In this document: one piece after another, positions 35,278 through 45,362 of the stretch
Layout: every line of letters starts with the position of its first letter
Numbering within the stretch: the first letter of the stretch is position 1
Assembly: GCF_002688585.1 (NCBI RefSeq)
Contig: NZ_CP024034.1
Coordinates: 177,501 to 241,500, forward strand
Direction of reading: 5' to 3'
DNA length: 64,000 nt
Origin: Candidatus Fonsibacter ubiquis
Lineage (GTDB): Bacteria > Pseudomonadota > Alphaproteobacteria > Pelagibacterales > Pelagibacteraceae
Program-made: the position numbers and the translations under genes
Notes under the pieces: model-generated
Databases searched by the model: none
The model's input: the letters and a program-made list of their open reading frames with translations, nothing else
What the model was told of the DNA's origin: nothing

Positions 35278-36258
35278 TTAATATTTTTTAAAAAACTCCA
35301 ATGTTCCTTCGCAAAAACCATAATATCTTTCTTTGTTATTTTTTTTAAAAATGCTTAACATTAAATAATAAGGTACCCGTAAAAAAAAATAAGAATATCC
35401 TATAAATTTATCAGATAGATTGCCAATTTTTTTAATTAGTAACAGCCATCCAATAGCCTCAAAGTATGCTCGTTGTCTAATTCCAGATACGTTAATGCTG
35501 CTAGCTACTTTGTGATAAGTTTTGTAATTTAGATTAGCTATTAGTTTACCAAATTTTTTCAATCTAAAAGATAGCTCTATATCCTCGGGACCAAAGAAGA
35601 AGTCTTCATCACCTAAGCCATTTTTTTTTAAAACACTAGCTCTATAAACTGAACAGCAGCCGCAAATGGCATCAACTTCTTTTTGTCCACTTAAATTTTT
35701 ATTGTCAATTAATCTATATTTTTTTAAATTCATTGTTTTTTGAAATTTTAAAAAGTTCCATTTAAATTTAAAGTTATGCCACAAAACATTCCATCGGTGA
35801 GCTTCATGAAGAATTTTAGGAGATATTGCGACAATACTTTCATCGGTTGTTAATGATTTTATCATTCCCGATAGGTAGTTTTTAGTTATGATAAAATCAC
35901 AATCTATTCTGGCAATAAAATCATAATTTTGATTTAGACAAAATTTATATCCCAAATTTAAACCTGCGGTACAACCCAGATTAAAAGCCCATTTTTGATT
36001 TTTAATTTTATTACTATTTAATAAATATAATTTTTTTTGACCTGTATTAGTAATCTTATAGTTCTTAGTTATTTCTAATATTCTTTTAGATCCCCATTTT
36101 TTGATTTGTAAAATATGATTTTTTGAAGAATTATTATTAACCAAAATTATATCGTATTTATTATAATCACTTTTTAGTATGCTTTTTAAACATTCAATTG
36201 TGTTTTTTGAATCGTTCCAAGTTAAAACAACAATCCCGACTTTTTTAGTAATTTGCAT
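35278..36258 (-). CDS. Glycosyltransferase family 2 (rhamnosyltransferase-like)
   Basis: A GT2 of about 326 residues: VGIVVLTWNDSKNTIECL, DIILVNNNSS, FNLGCTAGLNLGY and DFIARIDCDFIITKNYL follow the rhamnosyltransferase subgroup. FFFGPEDIELSFRLKKFG carries the ED acceptor-base motif. The ATG at 36258 is chosen because the conserved domain begins right after it; a longer frame from 36324 would run 56 bases into the previous gene. A C-terminal hydrophobic stretch may bind the membrane. Confidence 0.86.
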   Translation of the reverse strand: MQITKKVGIVVLTWNDSKNTIECLKSILKSDYNKYDIILVNNNSSKNHILQIKKWGSKRILEITKNYKITNTGQKKLYLLNSNKIKNQKWAFNLGCTAGLNLGYKFCLNQNYDFIARIDCDFIITKNYLSGMIKSLTTDESIVAISPKILHEAHRWNVLWHNFKFKWNFLKFQKTMNLKKYRLIDNKNLSGQKEVDAICGCCSVYRASVLKKNGLGDEDFFFGPEDIELSFRLKKFGKLIANLNYKTYHKVASSINVSGIRQRAYFEAIGWLLLIKKIGNLSDKFIGYSYFFLRVPYYLMLSIFKKNNKERYYGFCEGTLEFFKKY

Positions 36259-36268
36259 ATAATTTTTA

Positions 36269-37048
36269 TTAAAATATTTTTTTAAAATTTTTAATAATTT
36301 TATATAAAAACAATAAATAAACAAAAATTTTATTTTGATTATTATTAATTCTTATTTTATTTAAATCCTTTAAATGATCGATATATTTTATCTTTGATGA
36401 AAAACCACCTGGTCTAAATTTACCAAATACCTCCTCTTTTTTTGAGGCAGTGCCAATTAATTTATGATTAACAATCATTTTATAGAAAAAATCTAAATCA
36501 GCACTTAAAAATTTAGGGTCGTATAATCCAACTTTTTTTTGAGCTTTAGTTTTTATAAAGAAACCGACGGAATGAGAAGTATAAAATCCAAAACTAAATT
36601 TTATTTTCCATGGGTTATATCCATATAATAGCTTATATTTTTGGACACTTCCAAATACAAAATCAAAATTTTTTTTTAAATATTTTACAGCAATTTTAAC
36701 AGCATTTTTATTATAGGTATCATCTGAATTAATAATTCCAATTATTGATCCTTTAGCCAATTTTATACCTTTATTCATAGCCTCCCATAGTCCATTGTCT
36801 TTTTGACTTACCCAATAGTCTATTTTATTATTATATTTTTTAATTATTTTTAAAGTTTTGTCTTTTGAATCACCATCTATTATTAAATATTCAATATTTT
36901 TATAAGATTGATTTAGTACGCTTTTAATAGTTTGCTCTAGATACTTTTCTCCATTACGAACTACTGTAATAATCGAAACGAGTGGGAAAAATTTATCATT
37001 TTTTTTAATTTTATTTTTAAGGCGAAGGCCTCCTTTTCTAATTATCAT
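36269..37048 (-). CDS. Glycosyltransferase family 2
   Basis: A 259-residue GT2 with classic motifs: VSIITVVRNGEKYLEQTIKS, YLIIDGDSKDKTL (about 53-65), DNGLWEAMNKGIKLAKG and IGIINSDDTYNKNAV with the DD acidic pair. FFIKTKAQKKVGLYD and SADLDFFYKM complete the domain. This subgroup often adds Glc/GlcNAc/Gal-type residues in O-antigen loci. It lies 12 bases after a GT4 gene in the same direction. Confidence 0.9.
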   Translation of the reverse strand: MIIRKGGLRLKNKIKKNDKFFPLVSIITVVRNGEKYLEQTIKSVLNQSYKNIEYLIIDGDSKDKTLKIIKKYNNKIDYWVSQKDNGLWEAMNKGIKLAKGSIIGIINSDDTYNKNAVKIAVKYLKKNFDFVFGSVQKYKLLYGYNPWKIKFSFGFYTSHSVGFFIKTKAQKKVGLYDPKFLSADLDFFYKMIVNHKLIGTASKKEEVFGKFRPGGFSSKIKYIDHLKDLNKIRINNNQNKIFVYLLFLYKIIKNFKKIF

Positions 37049-37060
37049 AAGAAATTTTAC

Positions 37061-38191
37061 TTATATTTTATCAAAAACTTTATTATAGATTTTAGAACTA
37101 TGTATTTTGTCAAATCTATAAAGTGATTTTTTTGCTAGAGTTGTTTTAGATTTTAATATTTTTGGGTTATTAAAAAAATTATTAATTTTTTTTATTAAAT
37201 CAATAATAGAATTTGGTTTATATAAGTCACCACCTTTGCCATTTAGAAGTATCTCGCTAGGGCCAGAATTGCAATTTGCTGAAATTACAGGAGTATTTAA
37301 AACAACAGATTCAACAATAACATTAGCGAAACCCTCATATTTAGATGTTAATACAAATAAATCTGAATTCTTTATGTATGGATAGGGATTTAAACATTTA
37401 CTTATAATTATAATATCATTTTCAAGTTGTTTTAAGGCTATATATTTTTTTATTTTAGTTAGTTCATCCCCGTAACCAATCAAAATTAATTTTATATTAT
37501 CAAATTTTTTTATAACCTGTTCAAACGCCCTTATTAAAAAAATTTGATTTTTTCTTTTTGTGAATCTTCCTACATTTATTATAAATTTACTATTTTTATT
37601 AAAAAAACTTGGATAAAAAAAATTGGATCTTTTAATAATATTTTTATCAAATGCAGGATTGTAAATTAATTTTATTTTAGCATTAGTATATAGTTTTAAA
37701 TCAAAACATAATTTTTTGGAAATGCCAATTACAAGATCTACTTTTTTATAAATAAACTTAATCAGGTAATAGATAATTTTTTTTTTAATGAAGTCTTTAA
37801 AATTATTAAAGAATTTTAGTTCATCTAAATGATTACGCTCGATAAATATAATTTTAATTTTTTCAATTTTATATAATGCAAAATAAATAATTATATTTGC
37901 AAAATTTTGATTAGATATAATGATATTTTTGGCATTATAATTTTTTTTTAAGATATTATTAATAATATTTCTTAATTTAAAAATTGAAAATAAAGTTCTT
38001 GTTGAATTTAATTTGATAAATTTTATCTTAACCTTTTTTTTTATAATTTTTGGCAGTATACTTTTGTTTAATGAGATAAAAGTAAATTTATATTTTTTAT
38101 AATCAAGACTTGAAATCAATCTTGCTAATGAATTATCAGCTCCTCCAATATTAGAATATGGATGAAAGAATATGAGATGTTTTTTGATCAA
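37061..38191 (-). CDS. Glycosyltransferase family 4
   Basis: A 376-residue GT-B transferase: HPYSNIGGADNSLARL at the N-terminus is the acceptor-side glycine loop, IINVGRFTKRKNQIFLIRAF opens the donor domain (about 210-230), and LTSKYEGFANVIVESV is the E-x7-E donor signature, followed by SANCNSGPSEILLNGKGG. The SGPSEIL block is shared with the next two GT4 genes, suggesting related donors. Divergent from the GT4 at 38266 with a 74-base gap. Confidence 0.9.
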   Translation of the reverse strand: MIKKHLIFFHPYSNIGGADNSLARLISSLDYKKYKFTFISLNKSILPKIIKKKVKIKFIKLNSTRTLFSIFKLRNIINNILKKNYNAKNIIISNQNFANIIIYFALYKIEKIKIIFIERNHLDELKFFNNFKDFIKKKIIYYLIKFIYKKVDLVIGISKKLCFDLKLYTNAKIKLIYNPAFDKNIIKRSNFFYPSFFNKNSKFIINVGRFTKRKNQIFLIRAFEQVIKKFDNIKLILIGYGDELTKIKKYIALKQLENDIIIISKCLNPYPYIKNSDLFVLTSKYEGFANVIVESVVLNTPVISANCNSGPSEILLNGKGGDLYKPNSIIDLIKKINNFFNNPKILKSKTTLAKKSLYRFDKIHSSKIYNKVFDKI

Positions 38192-38265
38192 AAAATTTTT
38201 TTTTTAAAATGATTGATATATATAAAATATTAGTCGATTATTTTTAATAATCAATTTTTAAATTT

Positions 38266-39378
38266 ATGAATAGGGCAAAATTAGTAATATTTATTCCTTC
38301 TATAGAAGGTGGTGGTGTTGAAAAAAATCTTTATGTAATTTCTAATTATTTATCAAGCAAACTTAAGAACGAAGTTTATGTAATTACAGCCGATAAAAAG
38401 AATACAGATTTTTTTAGCAAAAATGTCAAAGTAGTCAGCTCCAAGTTTAAGATACCAGAAATTAATTCGCGATTAATAAAATATTTTATATCATTAATTT
38501 TATTATTACTTTTTTTTCTTAAAAATAAAAAAATAGTAGTGTTATCTTTTCAAGCAAATATTTATGCTATTATTTTATGTAAAATTTTAGGCGTTAAAAT
38601 TGTAGTTAGATCAAATAGCTCAACCAAAGGTTGGTCTAGTAATATCCTTAAAAATTTTATTTTTAAATTTTTTTTAAAAAAATCAGAAAAGGTGATTGTT
38701 AATAGTTACGCCTTAAAAAATGAATTTATTAAAAAATTTAATTTAAAAAGTACTTGCATCTATAATCCATTAAATAAATATGAGGTAAGAAAACTTGCTA
38801 GAGATAAAATTTCATCAAATTTTTTTAATGTTAGAGATAAAATATTAAAAATTATAAATGTCGCTAGATTAACAGATCAAAAAGATCATTTAACTTTGCT
38901 TAAGGCGTTAAATACAATTAAAGAAAAATTAAATTTTAGATTAATAATTTTAGGAAGCGGCTCAAATAAAAATAAATTACAAAATTATATAAATAAAAAT
39001 AATTTACAAAAAAAAATTAAGTTAATAAATTACAATAGAAATCCTTTCAAATTTATTAAAAGATCAGAATTATTCATTCTTACATCTTTATATGAGGGTT
39101 TGCCTAATGTTTTACTAGAGGCAATTAGTTTAAAAAAATTTATTATTTCATCTGATTGTCCTACAGGTCCTAGGGAGATACTTCTAAATGGCAAAGGTGG
39201 TTTTCTATTTAGAGTTGGAGACTATAAAAATTTGGCAAAGAGAATTATTTTTTATTCTTCGCATAAAAAAAAATTGAAGAAAAAAATTTTTTTTGCTTAT
39301 AAAAACTTAAAGAGATTTGATTATAATAACAACCTTAAAAAATATTTGTTTATAATTAATAAATATTTATTAAATTAG
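38266..39378 (+). CDS. Glycosyltransferase family 4
   Basis: A 370-residue GT-B transferase. IPSIEGGGVEKNLYVISNYL is the N-terminal loop; NVARLTDQKDHLTLLKAL opens the donor domain, and LTSLYEGLPNVLLEAI is the E-x7-E block, followed by SDCPTGPREILLNGKGG. It resembles the divergent gene at 37061-38191 in its donor half. It probably acts at the inner membrane face on the lipid-linked glycan. The next GT4 starts 13 bases downstream. Confidence 0.9.
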   Translation: MNRAKLVIFIPSIEGGGVEKNLYVISNYLSSKLKNEVYVITADKKNTDFFSKNVKVVSSKFKIPEINSRLIKYFISLILLLLFFLKNKKIVVLSFQANIYAIILCKILGVKIVVRSNSSTKGWSSNILKNFIFKFFLKKSEKVIVNSYALKNEFIKKFNLKSTCIYNPLNKYEVRKLARDKISSNFFNVRDKILKIINVARLTDQKDHLTLLKALNTIKEKLNFRLIILGSGSNKNKLQNYINKNNLQKKIKLINYNRNPFKFIKRSELFILTSLYEGLPNVLLEAISLKKFIISSDCPTGPREILLNGKGGFLFRVGDYKNLAKRIIFYSSHKKKLKKKIFFAYKNLKRFDYNNNLKKYLFIINKYLLN

Positions 39379-39391
39379 TTAAAATATAAAT

Positions 39392-40537
39392 ATGAAAGTA
39401 TTTTATTGGTCACCATTTACTTCAAAAGTTGCCACAATTACAGCAGTAATAAATTCTGCAGAGTCTTTACAAAAATTTTCTAATAATAAAATCAAATCGC
39501 ATATTATAAATGTTTTTGGAGAATGGAATGATTATGTTGAGAATATTAAAAATAAAAATATTAAATTAATATATCTTTCGAAGTTTGATTTTAGAAAATT
39601 TTTATTTTGCACCGGTTTTATACGTAGTAGACTAAGCTATATTTTTATTTATTTTTATTATTTTTTTTTACTATTAAAAATTCTAAAAAAAGATGAACCA
39701 AATTTTTTAGTAATACATCTAATTACCTCTCTACCGCTTACATTGTTAGCTTTGTTTAATTTTAAAACTAAGTTTATTTTAAGAATTTCTGGTTATCCGA
39801 AACTTAATTTTATTAGAAAAATTTTTTGGAAATTATTATCAAAAAAAATTTATAAAATAACTTTTCCAACAAAAGAAACTTATAAATTATTTGTTAAACT
39901 AAAAATTTTTGATATCAATAAAATGTTGGTTGTTTATGATCCGGTATTAGATATTAATATTATAAATAAAAAAAAATCTTTGCAAATTAAAGATATAATA
40001 AATAAAAACTCTCAATATATCTTATCTGTAGGAAGGTTTACAAAACAAAAGAATTTTGAATTTTTAATTAAATCTTTTTCTGAAATTTCGAAAAAGTATC
40101 CTAGTGTTAAACTGGTAATAATTGGCAAAGGAGAGTTAAAAGAAAAATATCAAAAATTACTAAAAGATTTAAATTTGAATGAGCAAGCCACTTTACTTGA
40201 ATACCAAGAAAATATTTATCAGTTTATAAGCAAATCAATTTGTGTTGTCATAGTTTCCTTATGGGAAGACCCTGGTTTTGTTATGATAGAGTCTGCAGCT
40301 ACAAATACGGTAATTATTTCTAGTGATTGCCCAAGTGGTCCAAAAGAGTTTATTGATAATAATAGCGCTGGCTATTTATTTAAAACAAATGATCAACAAA
40401 ATTTTCTAGACACATTTGATAATTTTATGACAGATAGTAAAGATAAAATAATAAAAAAAAAAATTTCTGCAAAAAGAAACGCAAATGCATTTACAAGATT
40501 TAGACATTATAAGGCATTTTCACAATTATTAAATTAA
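39392..40537 (+). CDS. Glycosyltransferase family 4
   Basis: A 381-residue GT-B transferase. The N-terminal domain is less conserved (FYWSPFTSKVATITAV), while the donor domain is clear: LSVGRFTKQKNFEFLIKSF at about residues 210-228, VVSLWEDPGFVMIESA as the E-x7-E block and SSDCPSGPKEFIDNNSAG. A hydrophobic helix at about 80-105 may sit on the membrane. Member of a plus-strand run GT4 - GT4 - WecA-like. Confidence 0.9.
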   Translation: MKVFYWSPFTSKVATITAVINSAESLQKFSNNKIKSHIINVFGEWNDYVENIKNKNIKLIYLSKFDFRKFLFCTGFIRSRLSYIFIYFYYFFLLLKILKKDEPNFLVIHLITSLPLTLLALFNFKTKFILRISGYPKLNFIRKIFWKLLSKKIYKITFPTKETYKLFVKLKIFDINKMLVVYDPVLDINIINKKKSLQIKDIINKNSQYILSVGRFTKQKNFEFLIKSFSEISKKYPSVKLVIIGKGELKEKYQKLLKDLNLNEQATLLEYQENIYQFISKSICVVIVSLWEDPGFVMIESAATNTVIISSDCPSGPKEFIDNNSAGYLFKTNDQQNFLDTFDNFMTDSKDKIIKKKISAKRNANAFTRFRHYKAFSQLLN

Positions 40538-40578
40538 TTGTTTAAATATTATTTAATTAAGTTTATTGAAAATCGTAA

Positions 40579-41589
40579 ATGGTCTTTTATTTCTCTTATA
40601 TAATTTTTAGTTTAATTTTAATTTTTTTATCAAGAAGACTTAATTTTCTAATTCACAAAAAAAATCTACCACACAAAAGTTTAACTTCTCATTCTAAAGT
40701 TTCAATATTAGGAGGGACTTTATTTTTAATTTTTTTGTTACTTAAATTTAATCTTAATAACTATTTTTGGTTTATTCCATTTTTTTTGTTAGGATTGTTC
40801 TCGGATATTAATTATTTGTCAAATCCAATAAAGAGAATTTTAATCCAGATAATTTTAATAATCTTATTTGTTTTTTTCTTAAAAATAAAAATATTTAAAA
40901 CTAATTTTTTTATTTTAGATTTTGCACTTAATAATAATTTGTTTAATATTATTTTTACATCTTTTTGTTTATTAGTTTTGATAAATGGATGTAATTTTAT
41001 TGATGGGTTAAATACTTTATTAATTGGCTATATTCTAATTATTTTTTTAATTATCTATTTTATTTTACCTAGTTTAAATTTTAATAAAGATCTAATTAAA
41101 GATTTTTTATTTATAATAATGATTTTATATTTATTAAATTTATTTAATGTTTTGTACTTAGGAGATTCAGGGTCTTATATATTAGCTCTGTTTTCAGGAT
41201 ATTTATTGATAGATTTAGCAAACAATAATCCTTATTTGTCTCCTTTTTATATAGTATTACTATTATGGTATCCATGTTTTGAAAATTTATTTTCAATTTT
41301 TAGAAGAAAAAATAAATTTGCCCCAACGTTAAATGCGGACAATAAACATTTACATCATTTAATTTTTATTTTTATTAAAAATATTTTTAATACCAAAAAT
41401 ATTTGGGCAAATATAATTTCTGCTTTTATTATTAATTTTTATAATTTTTTATCTATTATGTTTTCAATTAAATTTATTTATAAAACAAAATTTATCATTT
41501 TATTAATTATAACAAATATTATTTTTTATTTTTTTATTTATCATTATTTAAATAAAAAGATAAAAAATTTGGCTCTAAAAGATTTTTAA
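40579..41589 (+). CDS. Undecaprenyl-phosphate sugar-1-phosphate transferase (WecA/MraY-like)
   Basis: A 336-residue polytopic protein with about ten membrane spans. Motifs of the polyprenyl-phosphate N-acetylhexosamine-1-phosphate transferases are present: GLFSDINYLS (Asp76; the usual second Asp of the DD pair is preceded by Ser75), NGCNFIDGLN (Asp142), LGDSGSY (Asp196) and the C-terminal HLHH (257-260) of the WecA type. It would start glycan assembly by linking a sugar-1-phosphate to undecaprenyl phosphate. Only clear initiating transferase in the window. It ends 11 bases before a convergent O-antigen ligase gene. Confidence 0.87.
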   Translation: MVFYFSYIIFSLILIFLSRRLNFLIHKKNLPHKSLTSHSKVSILGGTLFLIFLLLKFNLNNYFWFIPFFLLGLFSDINYLSNPIKRILIQIILIILFVFFLKIKIFKTNFFILDFALNNNLFNIIFTSFCLLVLINGCNFIDGLNTLLIGYILIIFLIIYFILPSLNFNKDLIKDFLFIIMILYLLNLFNVLYLGDSGSYILALFSGYLLIDLANNNPYLSPFYIVLLLWYPCFENLFSIFRRKNKFAPTLNADNKHLHHLIFIFIKNIFNTKNIWANIISAFIINFYNFLSIMFSIKFIYKTKFIILLIITNIIFYFFIYHYLNKKIKNLALKDF

Positions 41590-41600
41590 TTAATTAAATT

Positions 41601-42863
41601 TCAATTATTTTTTTTAAAATTCGTGCAGGAAAGAATTATTCCTATATTTAACCAAAAAATGGATGCGCCATAAGTCGTAAAAAAGCTACCAGAGGGTATG
41701 AATGGTATTAAACTAGAAGTTAGAAATGATAGTGATCCTAATAATATAAGATTTCTTTTTTTAAAATAAGTTACGAAACCTGTATAAAGTAGATAAAAAA
41801 ATGTTAAAACAAAAGTTATTAAACCAATAACTCCAGTCTCAGAAAGTATTTCGAAATAATATTGATGTGGATGGGTTGAGCACCTTGCTAAATTATAATT
41901 CAATTTTTCATCATTATATAAATCTTTAACACATTCAGTGTAGAAGTTTTTAACCCCCACTCCGACTAGGGGATAATTAAGAAATATTCTATAAGCAGTT
42001 ATATTGTGCGCATAATTTTGACTAATATTAAGATATTGGCTAAATCCATTTTTTTTAATGTAATTAAAAAATTGACCATAAAATCTACTGAATCTACTTT
42101 CAGAATTTAATATAATTATTGAGCAAATAACTAATATTAAAATAAAAGTAATGATTTTTTTAAGTTCAAATAATTTTTTATCAAAAAAAAATAAAAAAAT
42201 TAATAAGGAGATTATAACTTTAGCAAAGTTAGATCTTTCTCCGATTAATAAACTTATAGATACAAAAGTTATAAGAGATAAAAAAAAGAACACTGTTTTA
42301 TATTTTTCACAAACATATGCTGCAATAATAAAAAGAAAGCCAAAATAAAAATTTCCAATTTTGAGTTCTGCGTTTAAGAAGCTGGCCAGTCGACCAGGCA
42401 TATAAGAACTAAACCCGACTGTATTAAATCCAAATATAGACTCAAATATAAGATCAAAGCTTACAATAAAAAAAATTATTGTCCAAATACTTAAAATTTT
42501 TCCTTGATATTTATTATTTTCAAGACTGAAACAATATTGTATGGCAAGTGCTAAAATAATAAATCTAATAACGCCAATGCTTCTCAGTAATGAGTTATTT
42601 AAATCGATAGAAGAAAAAAGGTTCATTAAAATATAAACCCAAAAAAAGAGTAAAACTATAGATGATTTATTATTTATTAATTTATAATTTTTTTCTTTAA
42701 AAAATATAATTACGAAAAAAATATCAATGATAAGAATGAATATGTTATTAATAGCAGAGGTCGATATTAAAGAAATTGGAAATAAATATACAAAAAAAAG
42801 AATAATTTTATTTATTTTTTTTTCATTAATTGGAAAATATTTTAAAAAAATATTATTAATCAT
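41601..42863 (-). CDS. O-antigen ligase/polymerase (WaaL/Wzy_C family)
   Basis: A 420-residue protein with 11-12 predicted spans and a large periplasmic loop. The Wzy_C core is visible: LLIGERSNFAKVIISLLIF, NYPLVGVGVKNFYTECV and STHPHQYYFEILSETGVIG with the conserved His pair region, as in WaaL-type ligases. It would join or polymerise undecaprenyl-linked glycan in the periplasm. It is divergent from a GT-C-like gene at 42943 (79-base gap). Ligase and polymerase cannot be separated from sequence alone. Confidence 0.87.
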   Translation of the reverse strand: MINNIFLKYFPINEKKINKIILFFVYLFPISLISTSAINNIFILIIDIFFVIIFFKEKNYKLINNKSSIVLLFFWVYILMNLFSSIDLNNSLLRSIGVIRFIILALAIQYCFSLENNKYQGKILSIWTIIFFIVSFDLIFESIFGFNTVGFSSYMPGRLASFLNAELKIGNFYFGFLFIIAAYVCEKYKTVFFFLSLITFVSISLLIGERSNFAKVIISLLIFLFFFDKKLFELKKIITFILILVICSIIILNSESRFSRFYGQFFNYIKKNGFSQYLNISQNYAHNITAYRIFLNYPLVGVGVKNFYTECVKDLYNDEKLNYNLARCSTHPHQYYFEILSETGVIGLITFVLTFFYLLYTGFVTYFKKRNLILLGSLSFLTSSLIPFIPSGSFFTTYGASIFWLNIGIILSCTNFKKNN

Positions 42864-42942
42864 TACAATTTGCTTTTATATATTATGTTCTCTAATAAGA
42901 AAGTTTAATAATTAAATAATACAAAACAAAATTTTATCTGTA

Positions 42943-44631
42943 ATGGAATTTATATTAATTAACATTTTTTATTATTTAATTATTTTTTCAACATTGGGAT
43001 ATGGATATTTTTTTTTAACAAATTTTTTAAAATTAAATGGTGCATCACAAGTAGTAGAAATTAATATTGGCATTGTAGGATTATCAGGTTTATTTTTTTT
43101 AATTTTAATATCATATTTTACCAATTTTTTTTTTCCTCATAATAAAATATTTAATTCAATATTATTATTAATAGGTTTAATTTATTTTATTTTTATTAAA
43201 AAAAATTTTTTTAAAAAGGATTTTTTATATTTAATATTAATTTTTTTTATCTTATCTATTGCTATCTTTGTTTATAAAAATCATGATGATTTTTCATATT
43301 ATCATTTTCCTTTTGCGTATCATTTAACACAAAATAAAATTATTTTTGGAATGGGCAACCTAGGACACGGATGGAGAACACCTTCATCTTTATTTTATTT
43401 GCATTCTTTGTTTTATTTACCTTTTATTGAATATTATCTTTTTCATATTGGTCCAATTTTAGTATTAGGATTTTCAAATATTATTCTATTAAGAAAAATA
43501 TTTATCTTTGATAAGAAAAAACAATTTGATTTTATTTATTATTTAAATTTTTTAACATTCATTTTTATTAATATTTTTTTTTACAGGCTATCTGAGCATG
43601 GCGCTGATCTTTCTGGTCAAATATTGTCATTGATATTATTTATTAAAATTTTTGAAATTATTAACAATTTCGAAAGTAAAATAAAAAATAAATCAGAAAA
43701 TCTAAAGCAAATATTTTTACTCTTGCTTTTGATAATAACTATTAAAACTTATTTTATATTATATTCAATATTTATTATATTCTTAGTTTTGTTTTTTTTC
43801 AAAAAAAATTTTTTTTGGAATGTAGTATTTAATATAAAAATATTTACCATTTCTCTTTTAACAATAATATTTTTAATTATTTCCAATTTATCTTCCTCTG
43901 GCTGCTTCATATATCCAATTAATTTTTTATGTATTGAAAATTTTTCTTGGGCCCTAAATAAAAATGAAATTATTTCTGCAAATAACTGGTATGAATTGTG
44001 GTCTAAAGCAGGCGCTTCTCCAAATTACAGAATAGAAAATCCAGATGTTTATATTTCAGGAATCAATTGGATTTCTAATTGGATAAAAGAGTATTTTTTT
44101 AATAAAGTAAGTGACACTTTGTTAGGCATAATAACAATATGTATAATATTTTTTAGTGCATTTTATAATTTTAAAAAAAAATCTGTAAATAGACCTAATT
44201 ATAAGTCTGTATATTTAATAATAATAATTTTATTTCTTGTATGGTTTTTTAAACATCCTGCACTTAGATATGGAGGTTACCATTTAGTAGCTTTTATTAT
44301 TTTTATCCCTTTAAGTATTTATATGCAAAATTTCAAGAACAATTATTCCTCAAAACTTAAAACGATAATATTATTAATAATTATTACTTCTCTGATCTTT
44401 TATGGAAGAAATATAAAGAGAATTAATTCTGAAATAATCAAATATGGATACAGTCCATTAGTGAAGCCGTTTTTTCCTGTAGACGAAAATGTCTTTAGAT
44501 TTGATAAACAGATTAAAACTCTTATTATAAACTATAATAATTGTAATCAAAAAAACAATAATGATTGTTTAATAATGAATCCAAAAATTAAAAATTTTAG
44601 AGGTTATATGATTATTTATAAGGATAGATGA
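42943..44631 (+). CDS. Polytopic membrane protein, GT-C-like
   Basis: A 562-residue integral membrane protein with about 12 hydrophobic segments. The periplasmic loop KNHDDFSYYHFPFAYH at about residues 111-126 is acidic and aromatic, and GHGWRTPSSLFYLHS follows; this arrangement resembles membrane glycosyltransferases or related LPS-locus proteins. The C-terminal 60 residues are soluble with several Cys. Stop and the next ATG overlap as ATGA, coupling it to an FkbM methyltransferase. The family assignment is tentative. Confidence 0.6.
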   Translation: MEFILINIFYYLIIFSTLGYGYFFLTNFLKLNGASQVVEINIGIVGLSGLFFLILISYFTNFFFPHNKIFNSILLLIGLIYFIFIKKNFFKKDFLYLILIFFILSIAIFVYKNHDDFSYYHFPFAYHLTQNKIIFGMGNLGHGWRTPSSLFYLHSLFYLPFIEYYLFHIGPILVLGFSNIILLRKIFIFDKKKQFDFIYYLNFLTFIFINIFFYRLSEHGADLSGQILSLILFIKIFEIINNFESKIKNKSENLKQIFLLLLLIITIKTYFILYSIFIIFLVLFFFKKNFFWNVVFNIKIFTISLLTIIFLIISNLSSSGCFIYPINFLCIENFSWALNKNEIISANNWYELWSKAGASPNYRIENPDVYISGINWISNWIKEYFFNKVSDTLLGIITICIIFFSAFYNFKKKSVNRPNYKSVYLIIIILFLVWFFKHPALRYGGYHLVAFIIFIPLSIYMQNFKNNYSSKLKTIILLIIITSLIFYGRNIKRINSEIIKYGYSPLVKPFFPVDENVFRFDKQIKTLIINYNNCNQKNNNDCLIMNPKIKNFRGYMIIYKDR

Positions 44632-45362
44632 TATTGAATTTTACTACTTTTATTTTAAATATTTTTGACAACTATCAAAAAAAAAAGGTAACTTATATTT
44701 TAAAAAATATTTTTAATAATGATAAAATTAGAACTATTATAGATGTTGGTGCTCATAAAGGAGAAACTATTGATTATTTTTCTAATTTTTTTTCATATGA
44801 TAAAATTTATTGTTTTGAACCAAATCCAACTAGTTTTTTTTTTTTAAAAAAATATAAGTTATCACTTGAAGAAAATTTGCAATTTAAGATAGAGTTATTT
44901 AATTATGCTTTAGGAAAAAAAAAAAGTAAAATTAATTTTTATTCAGGAAATGAAAGTTCATCTTCAACAGTGCATAATATTAATTTCACTTCAAATTATT
45001 ATAAAAAAAAAAACAAGTATTTAAATCCTTTTACTCAAAAGAAAAAAGCATTTAAGAAAATCAATGTTAATGTAAATACATTGCAGAATTTCATTACGTC
45101 CAAAAATATTAAAACTATTGATTTGTTAAAAATTGATACCGAGGGTTCAGAGTTTAATATTATTAAAGGCGCAAAAGATAAAATAAAAAGAGTTAAAGTC
45201 TTATATTTTGAACATCATTACGATAATATGATTTTAAAAAAATATACATTTTCTGATATTAATACTTATTTACTAAAAAAAAATTTCTTTAAAGTATTCA
45301 AATATAAAATGAGCTTTAGAAAAGTTTTTGAATACATTTATGTTAATAAAGCACTAACTTAA
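44628..45362 (+). CDS. FkbM-family methyltransferase
   Basis: A 244-residue class I methyltransferase. TIIDVGAHKGETIDYF is motif I (about residues 36-51), IYCFEPNPTSF the post-I acid, GNESSSSTVH the polar loop and IDLLKIDTEGSEFNIIKGA the FkbM signature strand. ATGA overlap with the upstream GT-C-like gene. Its 3' end overlaps the convergent GT2 gene by 20 bases. It probably methylates a sugar transferred by a neighbour. Confidence 0.9.
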   Translation: MILNFTTFILNIFDNYQKKKVTYILKNIFNNDKIRTIIDVGAHKGETIDYFSNFFSYDKIYCFEPNPTSFFFLKKYKLSLEENLQFKIELFNYALGKKKSKINFYSGNESSSSTVHNINFTSNYYKKKNKYLNPFTQKKKAFKKINVNVNTLQNFITSKNIKTIDLLKIDTEGSEFNIIKGAKDKIKRVKVLYFEHHYDNMILKKYTFSDINTYLLKKNFFKVFKYKMSFRKVFEYIYVNKALT